A stretch of DNA of 64,000 nt from Mycobacterium sp. URHB0044 (GCF_000620625.1 NZ_JIAW01000020.1:62001-126000); one strand, 5' to 3'. Counted from the first letter of the stretch, positions 53,762 through 60,760 are shown. Numbers and translations are program-made. Notes: generated by a model not told the origin, from the sequence alone.

Positions 53762-53977
53762 ATGAATGCACGCCAGACCACCCAAGTCGCCACACCGGCG
53801 CTGGATCTGTCGGTGGCGAAGGCCGCGCTGTGGTTGAGCGCCACGGCGTTCCTGGCGCTGCTCGTCTTGTACTTCGTCGGCCTTGACCAGGGCGCCACGT
53901 CGGTATTCGGGCAGAACACCTACGTGCACGAGTTCATGCACGACGCGCGCCACCTGCTCGGCTTCCCCTGCCACTAG
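53762..53977 (+). CDS. cbtB: Cobalt transporter subunit CbtB
   Basis: 71 residues from ATG 53762. One membrane helix (about 17-40) followed by a short C-terminal tail with VHEFMHDARHLLGFPCH, the His-rich metal motif of the CbtB family. CbtB works with CbtA in cobalt uptake. Its place directly after the cobalt-dependent hydrolase genes supports cobalt supply to that enzyme. CbtA is not seen in the window. The stop codon abuts the TadE-like gene's stop. Confidence 0.85.
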   Translation: MNARQTTQVATPALDLSVAKAALWLSATAFLALLVLYFVGLDQGATSVFGQNTYVHEFMHDARHLLGFPCH

Positions 53978-54283
53978 TCACTCCGGTCCGGCGCGCGCCG
54001 CAGCGCGCGCCGAGCCAATCCCCCACCGACCGAGTGCCGCATCGACCTCGACGGTGACCACGACGTCGAGAGTCTCGACCGTGCACGCCGTGACCCTGGC
54101 GCCCATCGGTTCGGCGACCGATACCGCCCACCCGCACGCCGCGTCCTGACCCGTCGCGAGCCGGCCCGCCGCGGCGAGCGCCGCGAGATCGGCCGCTGAC
54201 TGCGCCCGGTGCCGCGCGACCACCGCCGTAGCGACCACCACGGCTGCGCCGAACACCGCGACGATCAGGGCCATCATCGCCAC
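53978..54283 (-). CDS. Helicase/secretion neighbourhood TadE-like protein (Rv3654c-like)
   Basis: About 101 residues if started at GTG 54283; ATGs at 54277 and 54274 follow. A single N-terminal membrane segment is followed by HRAQSAADLAALAAAGRL and a TadG-like tail, the TadE-like family found next to DUF1998 helicases. The family's RGSATLLAV motif, which should be part of the N-terminus, lies just before the GTG, and no standard start codon is found upstream in frame until far into the next gene. The true start is therefore uncertain and may be non-standard. Confidence 0.7.
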   Translation of the reverse strand: MAMMALIVAVFGAAVVVATAVVARHRAQSAADLAALAAAGRLATGQDAACGWAVSVAEPMGARVTACTVETLDVVVTVEVDAALGRWGIGSARAAARAGPE

Positions 54284-54308
54284 GGCGAGCAGCGTCGCCG
54301 AACCGCGG

Positions 54309-54677
54309 TCACGATCCCGGTTCGACCGCCGCGACCGCTTCGGCCGCGATGGTGATCCCCGGCAGCAGAGGCGATCTCGCGGCCACCCGGGCGACGACGC
54401 GGCCGTCACTTCGGCGGACGTCCAAGCCGGCCCCTGCCGGACCGACGGTGCGCGCCGCCTCGGATGCTGCACGGTCGTCTCCCCTCGCCGCGAGCCGCGC
54501 GGCCTCGCGCGCAGCATCCACGCACCGCACCTGCATGGCCATCGCGGTGAGCCCCGCCAGACACAACGTCAACACCACGACGAGGGCCGCCATCGCGAAC
54601 GCGGCCTCGACGGTGGCACCGCCCGCCGCGTTGCCAATTCCCCGAGTCGCTGCGCTCCGGCCCGCCGCCGAAATCAG
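54309..54677 (-). CDS. TadE-family pseudopilin-like protein (Rv3655c-like)
   Basis: About 122 residues. After an Ala/Gly-rich N-terminus there is the TadE signature GGATVEAAFAMAALVVVLTLCLAGL (membrane helix with Glu near its start), then QVRCVDAAREAARLAARGD. In this frame no ATG, GTG or TTG suits; a CTG at 54677 forms a CTGA overlap with the stop of the pilin remnant and gives almost the exact length of Rv3655c. I take CTG as the start with caution. The Glu5-type pilin helix is intact. Confidence 0.7.
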   Translation of the reverse strand: MISAAGRSAATRGIGNAAGGATVEAAFAMAALVVVLTLCLAGLTAMAMQVRCVDAAREAARLAARGDDRAASEAARTVGPAGAGLDVRRSDGRVVARVAARSPLLPGITIAAEAVAAVEPGS

Positions 54678-54799
54678 ACGTTGGTGTTCAGCGCCCGAGT
54701 GATGATGTTCGTCAGCGCGCTCACGATCGAGTCGCCGGTGACGACCGTGTAGAGGATGGCGCCGAACGCCGCCGCGGCGATGGTGCCGATCGCGTACGC
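54674..54799 (-). pseudogene. 3' remnant of a Flp-type pilin gene (Rv3656c-like), cut by the element
   Basis: Read on the minus strand the remnant is YAIGTIAAAAFGAILYTVV followed by TGDSIVSALTNIITRALNTNV and a stop at 54674. The expected upstream part (with a Glu-Tyr before AIGTIAAA and a prepilin leader) is missing: the codon before Tyr is Ala and a TAG closes the frame at 54808. The gene has been split by integration of the element at its left junction; the other half should lie beyond the right edge. Confidence 0.85.
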
Positions 54800-54810
54800 G
54801 ATAGCCTATC
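54785..54810. other. Left attachment junction (attL) of the integrated element
   Basis: Host pilin sequence (ggtgccgatcgcgtac, plus strand) changes to element sequence within a few bases around 54795-54803. Synteny with the family's EYAIGTIAA motif places the break just upstream of the Tyr codon. The exact crossover dinucleotide cannot be set without the right junction. Confidence 0.7.
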
Positions 54811-54812
54811 TT
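54807..54812 (+). promoter_or_regulatory. Probable -10 element of the integrase gene, next to attL
   Basis: TATCTT (TANNNT) seven bases before the GTG at 54820, so a leaderless mRNA is likely. A -35 element would fall near 54784-54790, in host pilin sequence in the integrated state but in element sequence in the circular form. Confidence 0.45.
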
Positions 54813-54819
54813 TACACCC

Positions 54820-56370
54820 GTGCCCAGAGCGTTAATCGCGGTCCGACTCTCCAGAGTCACCGAAGCTACTACCTCACCCGAGCGCCAGCTTGAGAAATGC
54901 CGGGAGTTGTGCGACCAGCGGGGCTACGAGGTGGCCGGCGTAGCCGAAGATCTTGACGTGTCAGCCGGTCGGACAACGCCGTTCAATCGTCCTCAACTCG
55001 GGGACTGGCTGACCAACCGTGTTGGAGAGTTCGACGTTCTGGTGTTCTTCAGGGCCGACCGGATCGTCCGCAGGCTGTTCGACCTCGCAGACCTCATCAG
55101 TTGGAGCCGTGAGCATTCCATCACGCTGGTGAGCGCCACCGAATCTCACTTTGACTTGTCCTCCGAATGGGGCGACATCATCGCGTTGATGATCGGCAAG
55201 GTTGCCGAAATGGAACTGACTGCAATCTCCGACCGCAACGCTTCGGCAGCACAGCACAACATCCGCGCCGGCAAGTATCGCGGCGGCATCCCGCCGTGGG
55301 GCTATCTGCCATCGGACGCCGATGGCACATGGAGATTCGTTCAGGACCCGGAACAGGTCCCGGTGATCAACGAGGTTGCCGCCCGCGTGCTGGCCGGTGA
55401 GCCGCTGCGGGCGGTTGCCCACGATCTGACCAGCCGAGGGGTTCTCACCCCGAAGGATCGGTTTGCGCAGACCCAGGGCCGAGAGGTCAAGGGCTACGCG
55501 TGGCATTCCGGCCCCCTGAAGCGATCCCTAACGTCCCCAACGCTTCTCGGGCACGTCGTTACCCGTGGCGAGGTTGTCCGAACAGACGACGGCTCTCCCG
55601 TCGTCCGTGCGGAACCGATCCTCACCCGTGAGGTATTCGACCGTTTGGCAGTAGAACTGGCCGACCGAGAGAACCGCAAGGAACCGACCAAGCGCAGCAC
55701 CGGGCTATTGCTCCGCGTGATCTTTTGCGGAGTGTGCGGGGAGCCTGCGTATCGACTCAAGGGCGGCGAAGGTCGATCGCCTCGGTATCGGTGCGCCTCG
55801 GCTCAGTACGAGTCCAGCGACAAAGCCAAGGACACAGCCAACAAGCGGCACAGGTGCGGCAACGGCTCGGTATCTCTAGCCGATGCCGACGAGATCCTGA
55901 CCGAGAGCCTTCTAGACCTACTCGGGGACTCCGAACGGCTAGAGCGGGAGTGGGATTCAGGGTCGGATCACTCTGTGGAGTTGACCGAGATCAATGACAC
56001 GTTGACCGATCTCACCGGCCTACTCGGTTCCGGGGTTTACCGCGCCGGGACTCCCCAGCGGATCACTCTGGACCAGCGCATCGCGGGCCTTGCTGCTCGT
56101 CAGGCTGAACTCTCCGCTGAGACCATCGAACCCGCTGGGTGGACGTGGCAGCCAACCGGGGAGCAGTTCGGCGAGTGGTGGACCGAGCAGGGCATCGAGA
56201 GTCGCAACGTCTGGCTCCGGTCGATGGGCGTACGGCTCACGTTCGACAACCCGAACGGTGTCGTGGCTTGGCACATAGACCTCGGAGACCTTCAACGATT
56301 CGAGGAACAACTCCGCTTCGGCAAATCCGCGAAGCGTGCAGTACGTCAGATCACAAAGGGGGGAAAATGA
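54820..56370 (+). CDS. int: Large serine recombinase (Bxb1-like integrase)
   Basis: 516 residues from GTG 54820. N-terminal resolvase domain with the nucleophile Ser11 in VRLSRVTEATTSPERQLE, Arg-rich RADRIVRRL and MELTAISDRN; recombinase domain IRAGKYRGGIPPWGYLP; zinc ribbon FCGVCGEPAY...YRCAS...RCGNGS (about 303-345) and a C-terminal coiled coil. The resemblance to the mycobacteriophage Bxb1 integrase is strong across the whole length. It integrates the element into the pilin gene and, with a directionality factor, excises it. The next gene overlaps its stop as ATGA. Confidence 0.96.
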   Translation: MPRALIAVRLSRVTEATTSPERQLEKCRELCDQRGYEVAGVAEDLDVSAGRTTPFNRPQLGDWLTNRVGEFDVLVFFRADRIVRRLFDLADLISWSREHSITLVSATESHFDLSSEWGDIIALMIGKVAEMELTAISDRNASAAQHNIRAGKYRGGIPPWGYLPSDADGTWRFVQDPEQVPVINEVAARVLAGEPLRAVAHDLTSRGVLTPKDRFAQTQGREVKGYAWHSGPLKRSLTSPTLLGHVVTRGEVVRTDDGSPVVRAEPILTREVFDRLAVELADRENRKEPTKRSTGLLLRVIFCGVCGEPAYRLKGGEGRSPRYRCASAQYESSDKAKDTANKRHRCGNGSVSLADADEILTESLLDLLGDSERLEREWDSGSDHSVELTEINDTLTDLTGLLGSGVYRAGTPQRITLDQRIAGLAARQAELSAETIEPAGWTWQPTGEQFGEWWTEQGIESRNVWLRSMGVRLTFDNPNGVVAWHIDLGDLQRFEEQLRFGKSAKRAVRQITKGGK

Positions 56371-56684
56371 ACATGCCAGAGGTCAATACCGCCGAATGGC
56401 TCATGGCCATCGACGCACACCCGAACTTCTTCGACAACTCACTACTTGTCGCTTTGGCGTTGACCAACGGCGAAACGACGGTGGACGGCTTGGACCAGGA
56501 GCTCGTTGACGACGAGATTGAGGAGCTGATCGCACACGGGTTCCTCGAAGACGAGTTCTCGGTCGAGTGGTCGCCGGATTCGACGGAGCACTCATTGAGG
56601 CTCAGGTTCCCAGTCGGACACACAGACCTCAGCGGATACACCTGGCCGGCGTCCCTGGAGCCGCCTTCAACGACGACACCGTGA
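56367..56684 (+). CDS. Small acidic protein of the element
   Basis: 105 residues from ATG 56367, which overlaps the integrase stop (ATGA) and has an AAAGGGGGG ribosome binding site. Very acidic and predicted helical in the middle (GLDQELVDDEIEELIAHGFLEDE), with a C-terminal Pro/Thr tail. It is not recognised. Co-translation with the integrase suggests a link to recombination control, but it does not look like a Xis protein. Confidence 0.75.
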   Translation: MNMPEVNTAEWLMAIDAHPNFFDNSLLVALALTNGETTVDGLDQELVDDEIEELIAHGFLEDEFSVEWSPDSTEHSLRLRFPVGHTDLSGYTWPASLEPPSTTTP

Positions 56685-56837
56685 CTTTGACCGGGGAGTG
56701 ATCTCCCGTCACAGGGTTGGGGAAACACGAAGATACTCGGCTACCTATGGGAGCGGTAAAGACGAATGGGGCCCATGACGCCCCGGCTTTGTCATTCCCC
56801 ACACCCCGAACCCGTCAGCAGAGGTAGGAATAACGGC

Positions 56838-57014
56838 ATGGGAGACGAGAGCAGCGACAAAATGGGTGACGCAGTCGATGCCCTGTTGAGGCACCTGGAC
56901 GATCCCGCAGAGCCGGGGCCAAAGCCGATTAGGGCGAAGGCACAGGGCGATGTGGTCATCAACCAAGATGTCGATGGCACCTCCACAGCCACGTTCTTTC
57001 CTGCCGACCAGTGA
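56838..57014 (+). CDS. Small hypothetical protein of the element
   Basis: 58 residues from ATG 56838 with GAGGTAGGAA upstream. Short helix DAVDALLRHLDDPAEP, then a basic linker and a beta-like C-terminus (GDVVINQDVDGTSTATFF). The frame is open upstream to 56766, but the ribosome binding site supports this start. No homologue recognised. It lies between the integrase operon and the repeat-bearing region. Confidence 0.55.
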   Translation: MGDESSDKMGDAVDALLRHLDDPAEPGPKPIRAKAQGDVVINQDVDGTSTATFFPADQ

Positions 57015-57067
57015 GTTGTGATGTGCGTCACAGATATAGGCGTCTAGGGGGGAAACGAGAAAATACC

Positions 57068-57313
57068 CACCTACTACATATGGGGATAGGGCGCCGGAAA
57101 GCGTCCGCCTAGCGTTTTACGTAGTCGCAGGTAGAGACGTTATCCAATAACGACACGGTAACGATTAGTTCCGCGACACGCGGTACAAACGCTGGACAAT
57201 GAAAAAGCGCACCTACTACATAAGGGGAGGGTGAAGCGGTAGGACCTCCGGTCGGTTCGGCGGATTTCCAAAAACTCCCATGTACAACAGGGTGAAGGGG
57301 TAAAGCGGTAGAG
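57068..57313. repeat. Direct repeats in the long non-coding region
   Basis: CACCTACTACATA occurs at 57068-57080 and 57210-57222, followed by AGGGG-like tracts. GGGTGAAGCGGTAG (57229-57242) recurs in a longer form at 57290-57313 as GGGTGAAGGGGTAAAGCGGTAG. A related CTACCTATGGGAGCGGTAAA is at 56741-56760. These AT-richer repeats may be operators, stoperators or origin sites; they do not match the Bxb1/L5 stoperator. Confidence 0.6.
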
Positions 57314-57314
57314 C

Positions 57315-57502
57315 CTCACGGCTCCCGACGCCCCTTTCCGCATGATCTTGGCGTGCTGCTCCGGGTAGCCGAGAGCGCCACCAACCCTTAGCAGGTCGCC
57401 TACCTACTCCCGGGTTGGCCTGCTTCGGATTTCCCGTGGGTCACTCCCCGGGTGGGGTCGGGCGACGAGGGGTCGTCGTCCCAAAGGCATTACCGATGAG
57501 AA
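57315..57502. ncRNA. Possible structured RNA upstream of a terminator
   Basis: No gene is seen in 57015-57582. The second part has several self-complementary blocks: CCAACCC (57381-57387) with GGGTTGG (57412-57418), and AGCAGG with CCTGCT as an alternative pairing, then a GACGA/TCGTC pair, and finally a strong terminator. A small RNA or a leader of the following zinc-finger gene is possible. Weak evidence. Confidence 0.25.
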
Positions 57503-57540
57503 CCGTCCCGGTGTGATGACCGGGACGGCTCTCTCTTTTA
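57503..57540 (+). terminator. Intrinsic terminator
   Basis: Perfect 10-base stem CCGTCCCGGT (57503-57512)/ACCGGGACGG (57519-57528) with a 6-base loop, followed by CTCTCTCTTTTA. It ends rightward transcription from the repeat-bearing region, just before the zinc-finger gene. Confidence 0.8.
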
Positions 57541-57582
57541 CCCAAACACAGATAGCCACAGCCCATGAAAGGGGTAGCACCG

Positions 57583-57747
57583 ATGGCCGCTCATGCATGT
57601 ACCCGCCACATTCACCGAGTCCCCAGCGATCGACGCCCTGATGGGCGTTGCGCCCACTGTCAACGAGAAGCGGCGAGGCGCTACGGCGCATCGTGCCGTG
57701 ACGCCCGTAGACGGCTCATGGCGTTAGAAGCAGCACTAGCCGGCTGA
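57583..57747 (+). CDS. Small zinc-finger protein of the element
   Basis: 54 residues from ATG 57583 with AAGGGG upstream. Zinc-binding pattern C-x-R-H near the N-terminus (MAAHACTRHIHR) and DGRCAHCQREAARRYGASC, a type of small Cys/His protein common in mycobacteriophages. Basic overall, so probably DNA-binding. Role unknown. Confidence 0.7.
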   Translation: MAAHACTRHIHRVPSDRRPDGRCAHCQREAARRYGASCRDARRRLMALEAALAG

Positions 57748-57768
57748 GCCCCCTTAAACCCAAACCCG

Positions 57769-57800
57769 ACCCGCCAGCGTCCCGCTGAGCGGGTTTTTTA
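57769..57800 (+). terminator. Intrinsic terminator after the zinc-finger gene
   Basis: ACCCGC (57769-57774) can pair with GCGGGT (57789-57794), or the inner CCCGC/GCGGG can form a short hairpin, followed by a T6 tract. A nearly identical hairpin sequence precedes the gene at 58924. Confidence 0.75.
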
Positions 57801-57837
57801 CTGCGTCCTGGAGACGCACGACACCGAGAGGTAACCG

Positions 57838-57978
57838 ATGAATACATCGTTTGACGACTGGCCGATCGAGGCTCAGGTCGAGGTTCAGAAGCTACGCGCT
57901 GAGTGCGCGAAGCATCGGATCGACCGGAACAAGGCCCGCGCCGAGCTGGCCGCGCTCAGGGCTGAAGTGGGCAAGTGA
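57838..57978 (+). CDS. Small coiled-coil protein of the element
   Basis: 46 residues from ATG 57838, with GAGAGGT upstream: starts MNTSFDDWPIEAQVEVQKLR and continues as a heptad-like helix (RNKARAELAALRAEVGK). Its stop overlaps the GTG of the replication initiator gene as GTGA, so the two are coupled. It may modulate that protein. Too short for homology inference. Confidence 0.7.
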   Translation: MNTSFDDWPIEAQVEVQKLRAECAKHRIDRNKARAELAALRAEVGK

Positions 57979-58850
57979 CGCTCTCCAAGCTCGAATGGCT
58001 CAAGCGCACCAACGGACATCGGTTCGCCGGATCAGAGCTTCGCGTACTGCTGTCGATCTACAACCACTCCGGTGCGGACGGCAAGCGGTCGCACCCCGGC
58101 ATCGACGTGATGATCGAGGAGACCGGCTACCGCAAGTCTGGTATCTCAGAAGCCGTGACGGCGCTCAAGGAGCGCGGGTGGATTCATGAGGTGTACCGAG
58201 GCAACGGACGAGCGAGGCAATCGTCAGTATTCGAGCTCGTCCCCGACGCACCGAATCCCGATCACCGATGCTCGTCTCGTTCGTGCTCGACTTGCTCCAA
58301 TGGTTCCGCTCTAGCGGAACCTTTGAGTGATGCCAATGGTTCCGGTACAGCGGAACTATTGAGCCCCAATGGTTCCGGTTTTGCGCCCAATGGTTCCGCT
58401 CCAGCGGGTCCCATAGTTCCGCTCCAGCGGTCACCATCAGATCCTGTATCAGATCCTAAAGGATCAGATCCTGTAGACGAGCTTGCTCGTCCATCAGATC
58501 CGAGAGAGGTTCGGTATTCACCGAACCATCAAGTGGATTCTGTCGAGACAGCTTCGCGGTCTCTCCCATCGAGGGAAGAAGAAATGAACCGTACCGATTC
58601 AACCGATCGCCGTGTGGCCACGGCTCATCCCGATGATCCATTCGCCGACTCATCCGAGTCGGCTCTTGATCTTCCATTCATCAAAACCGAACCGGCAACC
58701 CTCGCGGACGAGGGTTGGAGTGACGACCTGTTCGTCAATGCCGACTATGTCAGCGTCACTCGTTGGCCATCGGGCAAGCCCTTGCCCGATCTGCGTGACC
58801 CGTTCACCACGTACGTGGACGAGACGACAGGCGAACCGATAACCACTTGA
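57975..58850 (+). CDS. Winged-helix replication initiator-like protein with intragenic iterons
   Basis: 291 residues from GTG 57975. The N-terminal winged helix-turn-helix (about residues 1-85) has LRVLLSIYNHSGADGKRSHPGI, then VMIEETGYRKSGISEAVTAL and KERGWIHEVYRGNGRARQS, the pattern of phage replication initiators and helix-turn-helix Rep proteins. The middle (about 108-180) is low-complexity with repeated NGS(G/A)xAxP and SDPx units that are encoded by DNA iterons. The C-terminal part is acidic. As in the lambda O gene, the repeats probably form the origin that the protein binds. No helicase or loader gene is adjacent. Confidence 0.7.
   Translation: MTLSKLEWLKRTNGHRFAGSELRVLLSIYNHSGADGKRSHPGIDVMIEETGYRKSGISEAVTALKERGWIHEVYRGNGRARQSSVFELVPDAPNPDHRCSSRSCSTCSNGSALAEPLSDANGSGTAELLSPNGSGFAPNGSAPAGPIVPLQRSPSDPVSDPKGSDPVDELARPSDPREVRYSPNHQVDSVETASRSLPSREEEMNRTDSTDRRVATAHPDDPFADSSESALDLPFIKTEPATLADEGWSDDLFVNADYVSVTRWPSGKPLPDLRDPFTTYVDETTGEPITT
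58298..58501. repeat. Two sets of direct repeats inside the initiator gene: probable replication origin
   Basis: Set 1: CCAATGGTTCCGCTCTAGCG at 58298, with related copies at 58333, 58366, 58387 and 58411 (the last four with one to several changes). The first unit contains the palindrome GGTTCCGCT-CT-AGCGGAACC. Set 2: ATCAGATCC at 58436, 58448, 58463 and 58493. Spacing 12-35 bases. The layout fits an iteron-type origin within the initiator gene. Confidence 0.7.
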
Positions 58851-58869
58851 GACCGAGCACCACAACCAC

Positions 58870-58905
58870 GCCCGCCAGCGTCCTGCCGGCGGGCTTTGTC
58901 GTTTC
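58870..58905 (+). terminator. Hairpin after the initiator gene
   Basis: Perfect 7-base stem GCCCGCC (58870-58876)/GGCGGGC (58888-58894), followed by TTTGTCGTTT. Resembles the hairpin at 57769. Likely a terminator that separates the initiator and structural gene blocks. Confidence 0.65.
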
Positions 58906-58923
58906 ACAAAGGGAGAACACGCC

Positions 58924-59079
58924 ATGCACGAAGACCCAATCTTGCGAGACCTAGAGACCGTGCTGGAGCGCGGAGGGCACGAAGCAACGTGGCAGGTCGA
59001 CCTAGACCGAGCAGCCGTACAGCTCGGATCACCGGGCATCTATGACGGAATGGTGATTTCGCAGTGGAGCCACGAATGA
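58924..59079 (+). CDS. Small hypothetical protein of the element
   Basis: 51 residues from ATG 58924 with AAGGGAGAA upstream. Reads MHEDPILRDLETVLERGGHE, then ATWQVDLDRAAVQLGSPGIY and DGMVISQWSHE. No homologue recognised. Its stop overlaps the next ATG as ATGA, so it is translated with the following genes of the structural block. Confidence 0.7.
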   Translation: MHEDPILRDLETVLERGGHEATWQVDLDRAAVQLGSPGIYDGMVISQWSHE

Positions 59080-59327
59080 CTGACGCGGCCAGCGGAGCTG
59101 GACCGCTCTGGCGGGCTACCGCACCGCCTGACGCTGACCGCGAGGCAGCGTTCCAGCGGTGCCTCGAAACGACGGTTGCGTACTTCGCCGCTGTCGAGGC
59201 CAACGGAGATACGCCGTGGTTCAACTCGATAGGGGAACGACGCGAGTTGTTCATGCGCCGATTCCAGCGACCAGCCCCACCCGCTGATATGCCCGCACCG
59301 CGCAACCTAAAGGAACTAACAGCATGA
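59076..59327 (+). CDS. Hypothetical protein of the element
   Basis: 83 residues from ATG 59076 (ATGA overlap with the preceding stop; an ATG four codons earlier is less likely). Helical, with PDADREAAFQRCLETTVAYFAAVEANGDTPW in the middle and a Pro-rich C-terminus. It also overlaps the scaffold gene as ATGA. Not recognised; its place just before scaffold and capsid suggests a head-assembly role. Confidence 0.7.
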   Translation: MTDAASGAGPLWRATAPPDADREAAFQRCLETTVAYFAAVEANGDTPWFNSIGERRELFMRRFQRPAPPADMPAPRNLKELTA

Positions 59328-59764
59328 CCGACCAGGCACCAGGGGAAACCCCATTAGAGGCCCCCAGCGTCCACGTAGACGCGCCGGAGGGTACTCCCAG
59401 CGGTGATGACACCCCCAAGCAGAACAAAGAGGCCCGGTACCGTGTGGAAAGAAACGAGGCACGCACCGAGCGGGACTTACTCGCTGCGAGGGTTGCGTCA
59501 TTTCAGAACCGAGAGGTGGAAAGGCTCGCGGCCAACCATCTCAGCGCGCCGGCCGATCTGCTGACGCTGGGAGGCGTGGCGCTCGCTGACCTGTTGGACG
59601 ACGACGGGGACATCGACCCCGAGCTGGTCGCTGCCGTGGCCGCTGAGGTTCTGGCCTCACGTCCCGGTCTCAGTCCGCGTGTGTTGGCGACGGACCCCAC
59701 TCAGGGCCGGGGCAACACGGCGGTTCGTTCCTTGCCGACGTTCCAAGACCTACTCCAGTCTTGA
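59324..59764 (+). CDS. Capsid scaffolding-like protein
   Basis: 146 residues from ATG 59324. An acidic disordered N-terminus (Pro/Glu/Asp-rich), a coiled coil with RYRVERNEARTERDLLAARV, a loop, then an acidic helical end and a conserved tail RSLPTFQDLLQS. This is the shape of many phage scaffolds just upstream of capsid genes in siphophages. No protease motif. Capsid follows after 145 bases. Confidence 0.75.
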   Translation: MTDQAPGETPLEAPSVHVDAPEGTPSGDDTPKQNKEARYRVERNEARTERDLLAARVASFQNREVERLAANHLSAPADLLTLGGVALADLLDDDGDIDPELVAAVAAEVLASRPGLSPRVLATDPTQGRGNTAVRSLPTFQDLLQS

Positions 59765-59909
59765 GTGCTTCCCGCCATCCGTGATGGCTCTGCACTCGCA
59801 GTAAGCGTCTGTGACGCAACTAGATCCGATCCGTGATCGGTTCTTCCCAATCCAATAACGGCCCCGGCATCTAAGCCAGGGGCCATTCGTGTCTGAAAGG
59901 ACAATTCAC

Positions 59910-60749
59910 ATGGCAGTAACCAACTCCAGTCTTCAGGCGGCGTGGACCCCTGACGACTATGGAAAGCTCATCGACATCGTCATCGCTGAGAAGTCGATTG
60001 CGTTCCGGGCGGGTACCAAGATCATGACGGGCGCGGAGACGATCCGCTTCCCGATGCTGACCGCCGATCCGGCTTCCGGCTGGTACGCCGAGAACACTCA
60101 GATCAGCCTGACGGACCCGACGACCAATGAACTGGTCATCGTGCCGAAGAAGGTCGCCGCTCTCAACCAGACGAGCAACGAAGCTGCTGAGGACTCGAAT
60201 CCGGCTGTGGCAGATCAGATCGGTCGGGCAATCGCCCGCTCGATCGCCAAGAAGGTCGACGCGGCGTTCTTCGCCAACACCACCACGAACGGCCCTAGTG
60301 GCTTGCTGTCGCTGACGGGTATCAACGTCGTCGACACCGGGACCATCACGTTGACCTCGCTTGACCCGTTCCATGAGGCGAAGGCAGCCGCACTCGCAGA
60401 CGGCGCCGAGGTGTCTGTGTGGATTCTTGCTCCCGACGTGGCTCTCACGTTGTCGAAGGCCAAGCAGTTGACTTCGGGTTCGAACGTCGGCCTTCTGGAC
60501 ACCACCGGAGTAGCAGACGGAGTCACCCTCGCTGGTGTTCCCGTTCTGGTGAGCACCGACGTTGCAGCCGGCAACGCGTGGGGTCTCGACAGCTCTCAGG
60601 TGCTCGTCGTCCAGCGCACCGGTACCAAGATCACCAAGTCTGTTGATGCAGCGTTCGACTACGACGCCGTCCAGATCCGAGGTACCGCCCGTGTCGGCTT
60701 CGGATTCTCCAACGCCGCAGGCGTTGTCCGTCTGTACGACGCTCCGTGA
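59910..60749 (+). CDS. Major capsid protein, HK97 fold
   Basis: 279 residues from ATG 59910 with AAAGGA upstream. Domains of the HK97 fold: an N-arm, then AGTKIMTGAETIRFPML with ADPASGWYAENTQI (E-loop region) and a C-terminal A-domain with ILAPDVALTLSKAKQ and AFDYDAVQIRGTARVGFGF. Typical phage_capsid family. No large delta domain, which the separate scaffold explains. Short hairpin GGCCCC (59860-59865)/GGGGCC (59879-59884) precedes it. Confidence 0.9.
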   Translation: MAVTNSSLQAAWTPDDYGKLIDIVIAEKSIAFRAGTKIMTGAETIRFPMLTADPASGWYAENTQISLTDPTTNELVIVPKKVAALNQTSNEAAEDSNPAVADQIGRAIARSIAKKVDAAFFANTTTNGPSGLLSLTGINVVDTGTITLTSLDPFHEAKAAALADGAEVSVWILAPDVALTLSKAKQLTSGSNVGLLDTTGVADGVTLAGVPVLVSTDVAAGNAWGLDSSQVLVVQRTGTKITKSVDAAFDYDAVQIRGTARVGFGFSNAAGVVRLYDAP

Positions 60750-60760
60750 TCTAACCCCGG

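Noticed and set aside
54309..54860. A 183-residue version of the TadE-like gene reaching into the integrase gene
   Set aside because: The upstream part is out of frame with the pilin remnant and crosses the attachment junction, so it is an artefact of the insertion.
57315..57502. A known riboswitch class in the element's non-coding region
   Set aside because: No aptamer core of a class I know could be recognised, so I keep only a weak structured-RNA call.
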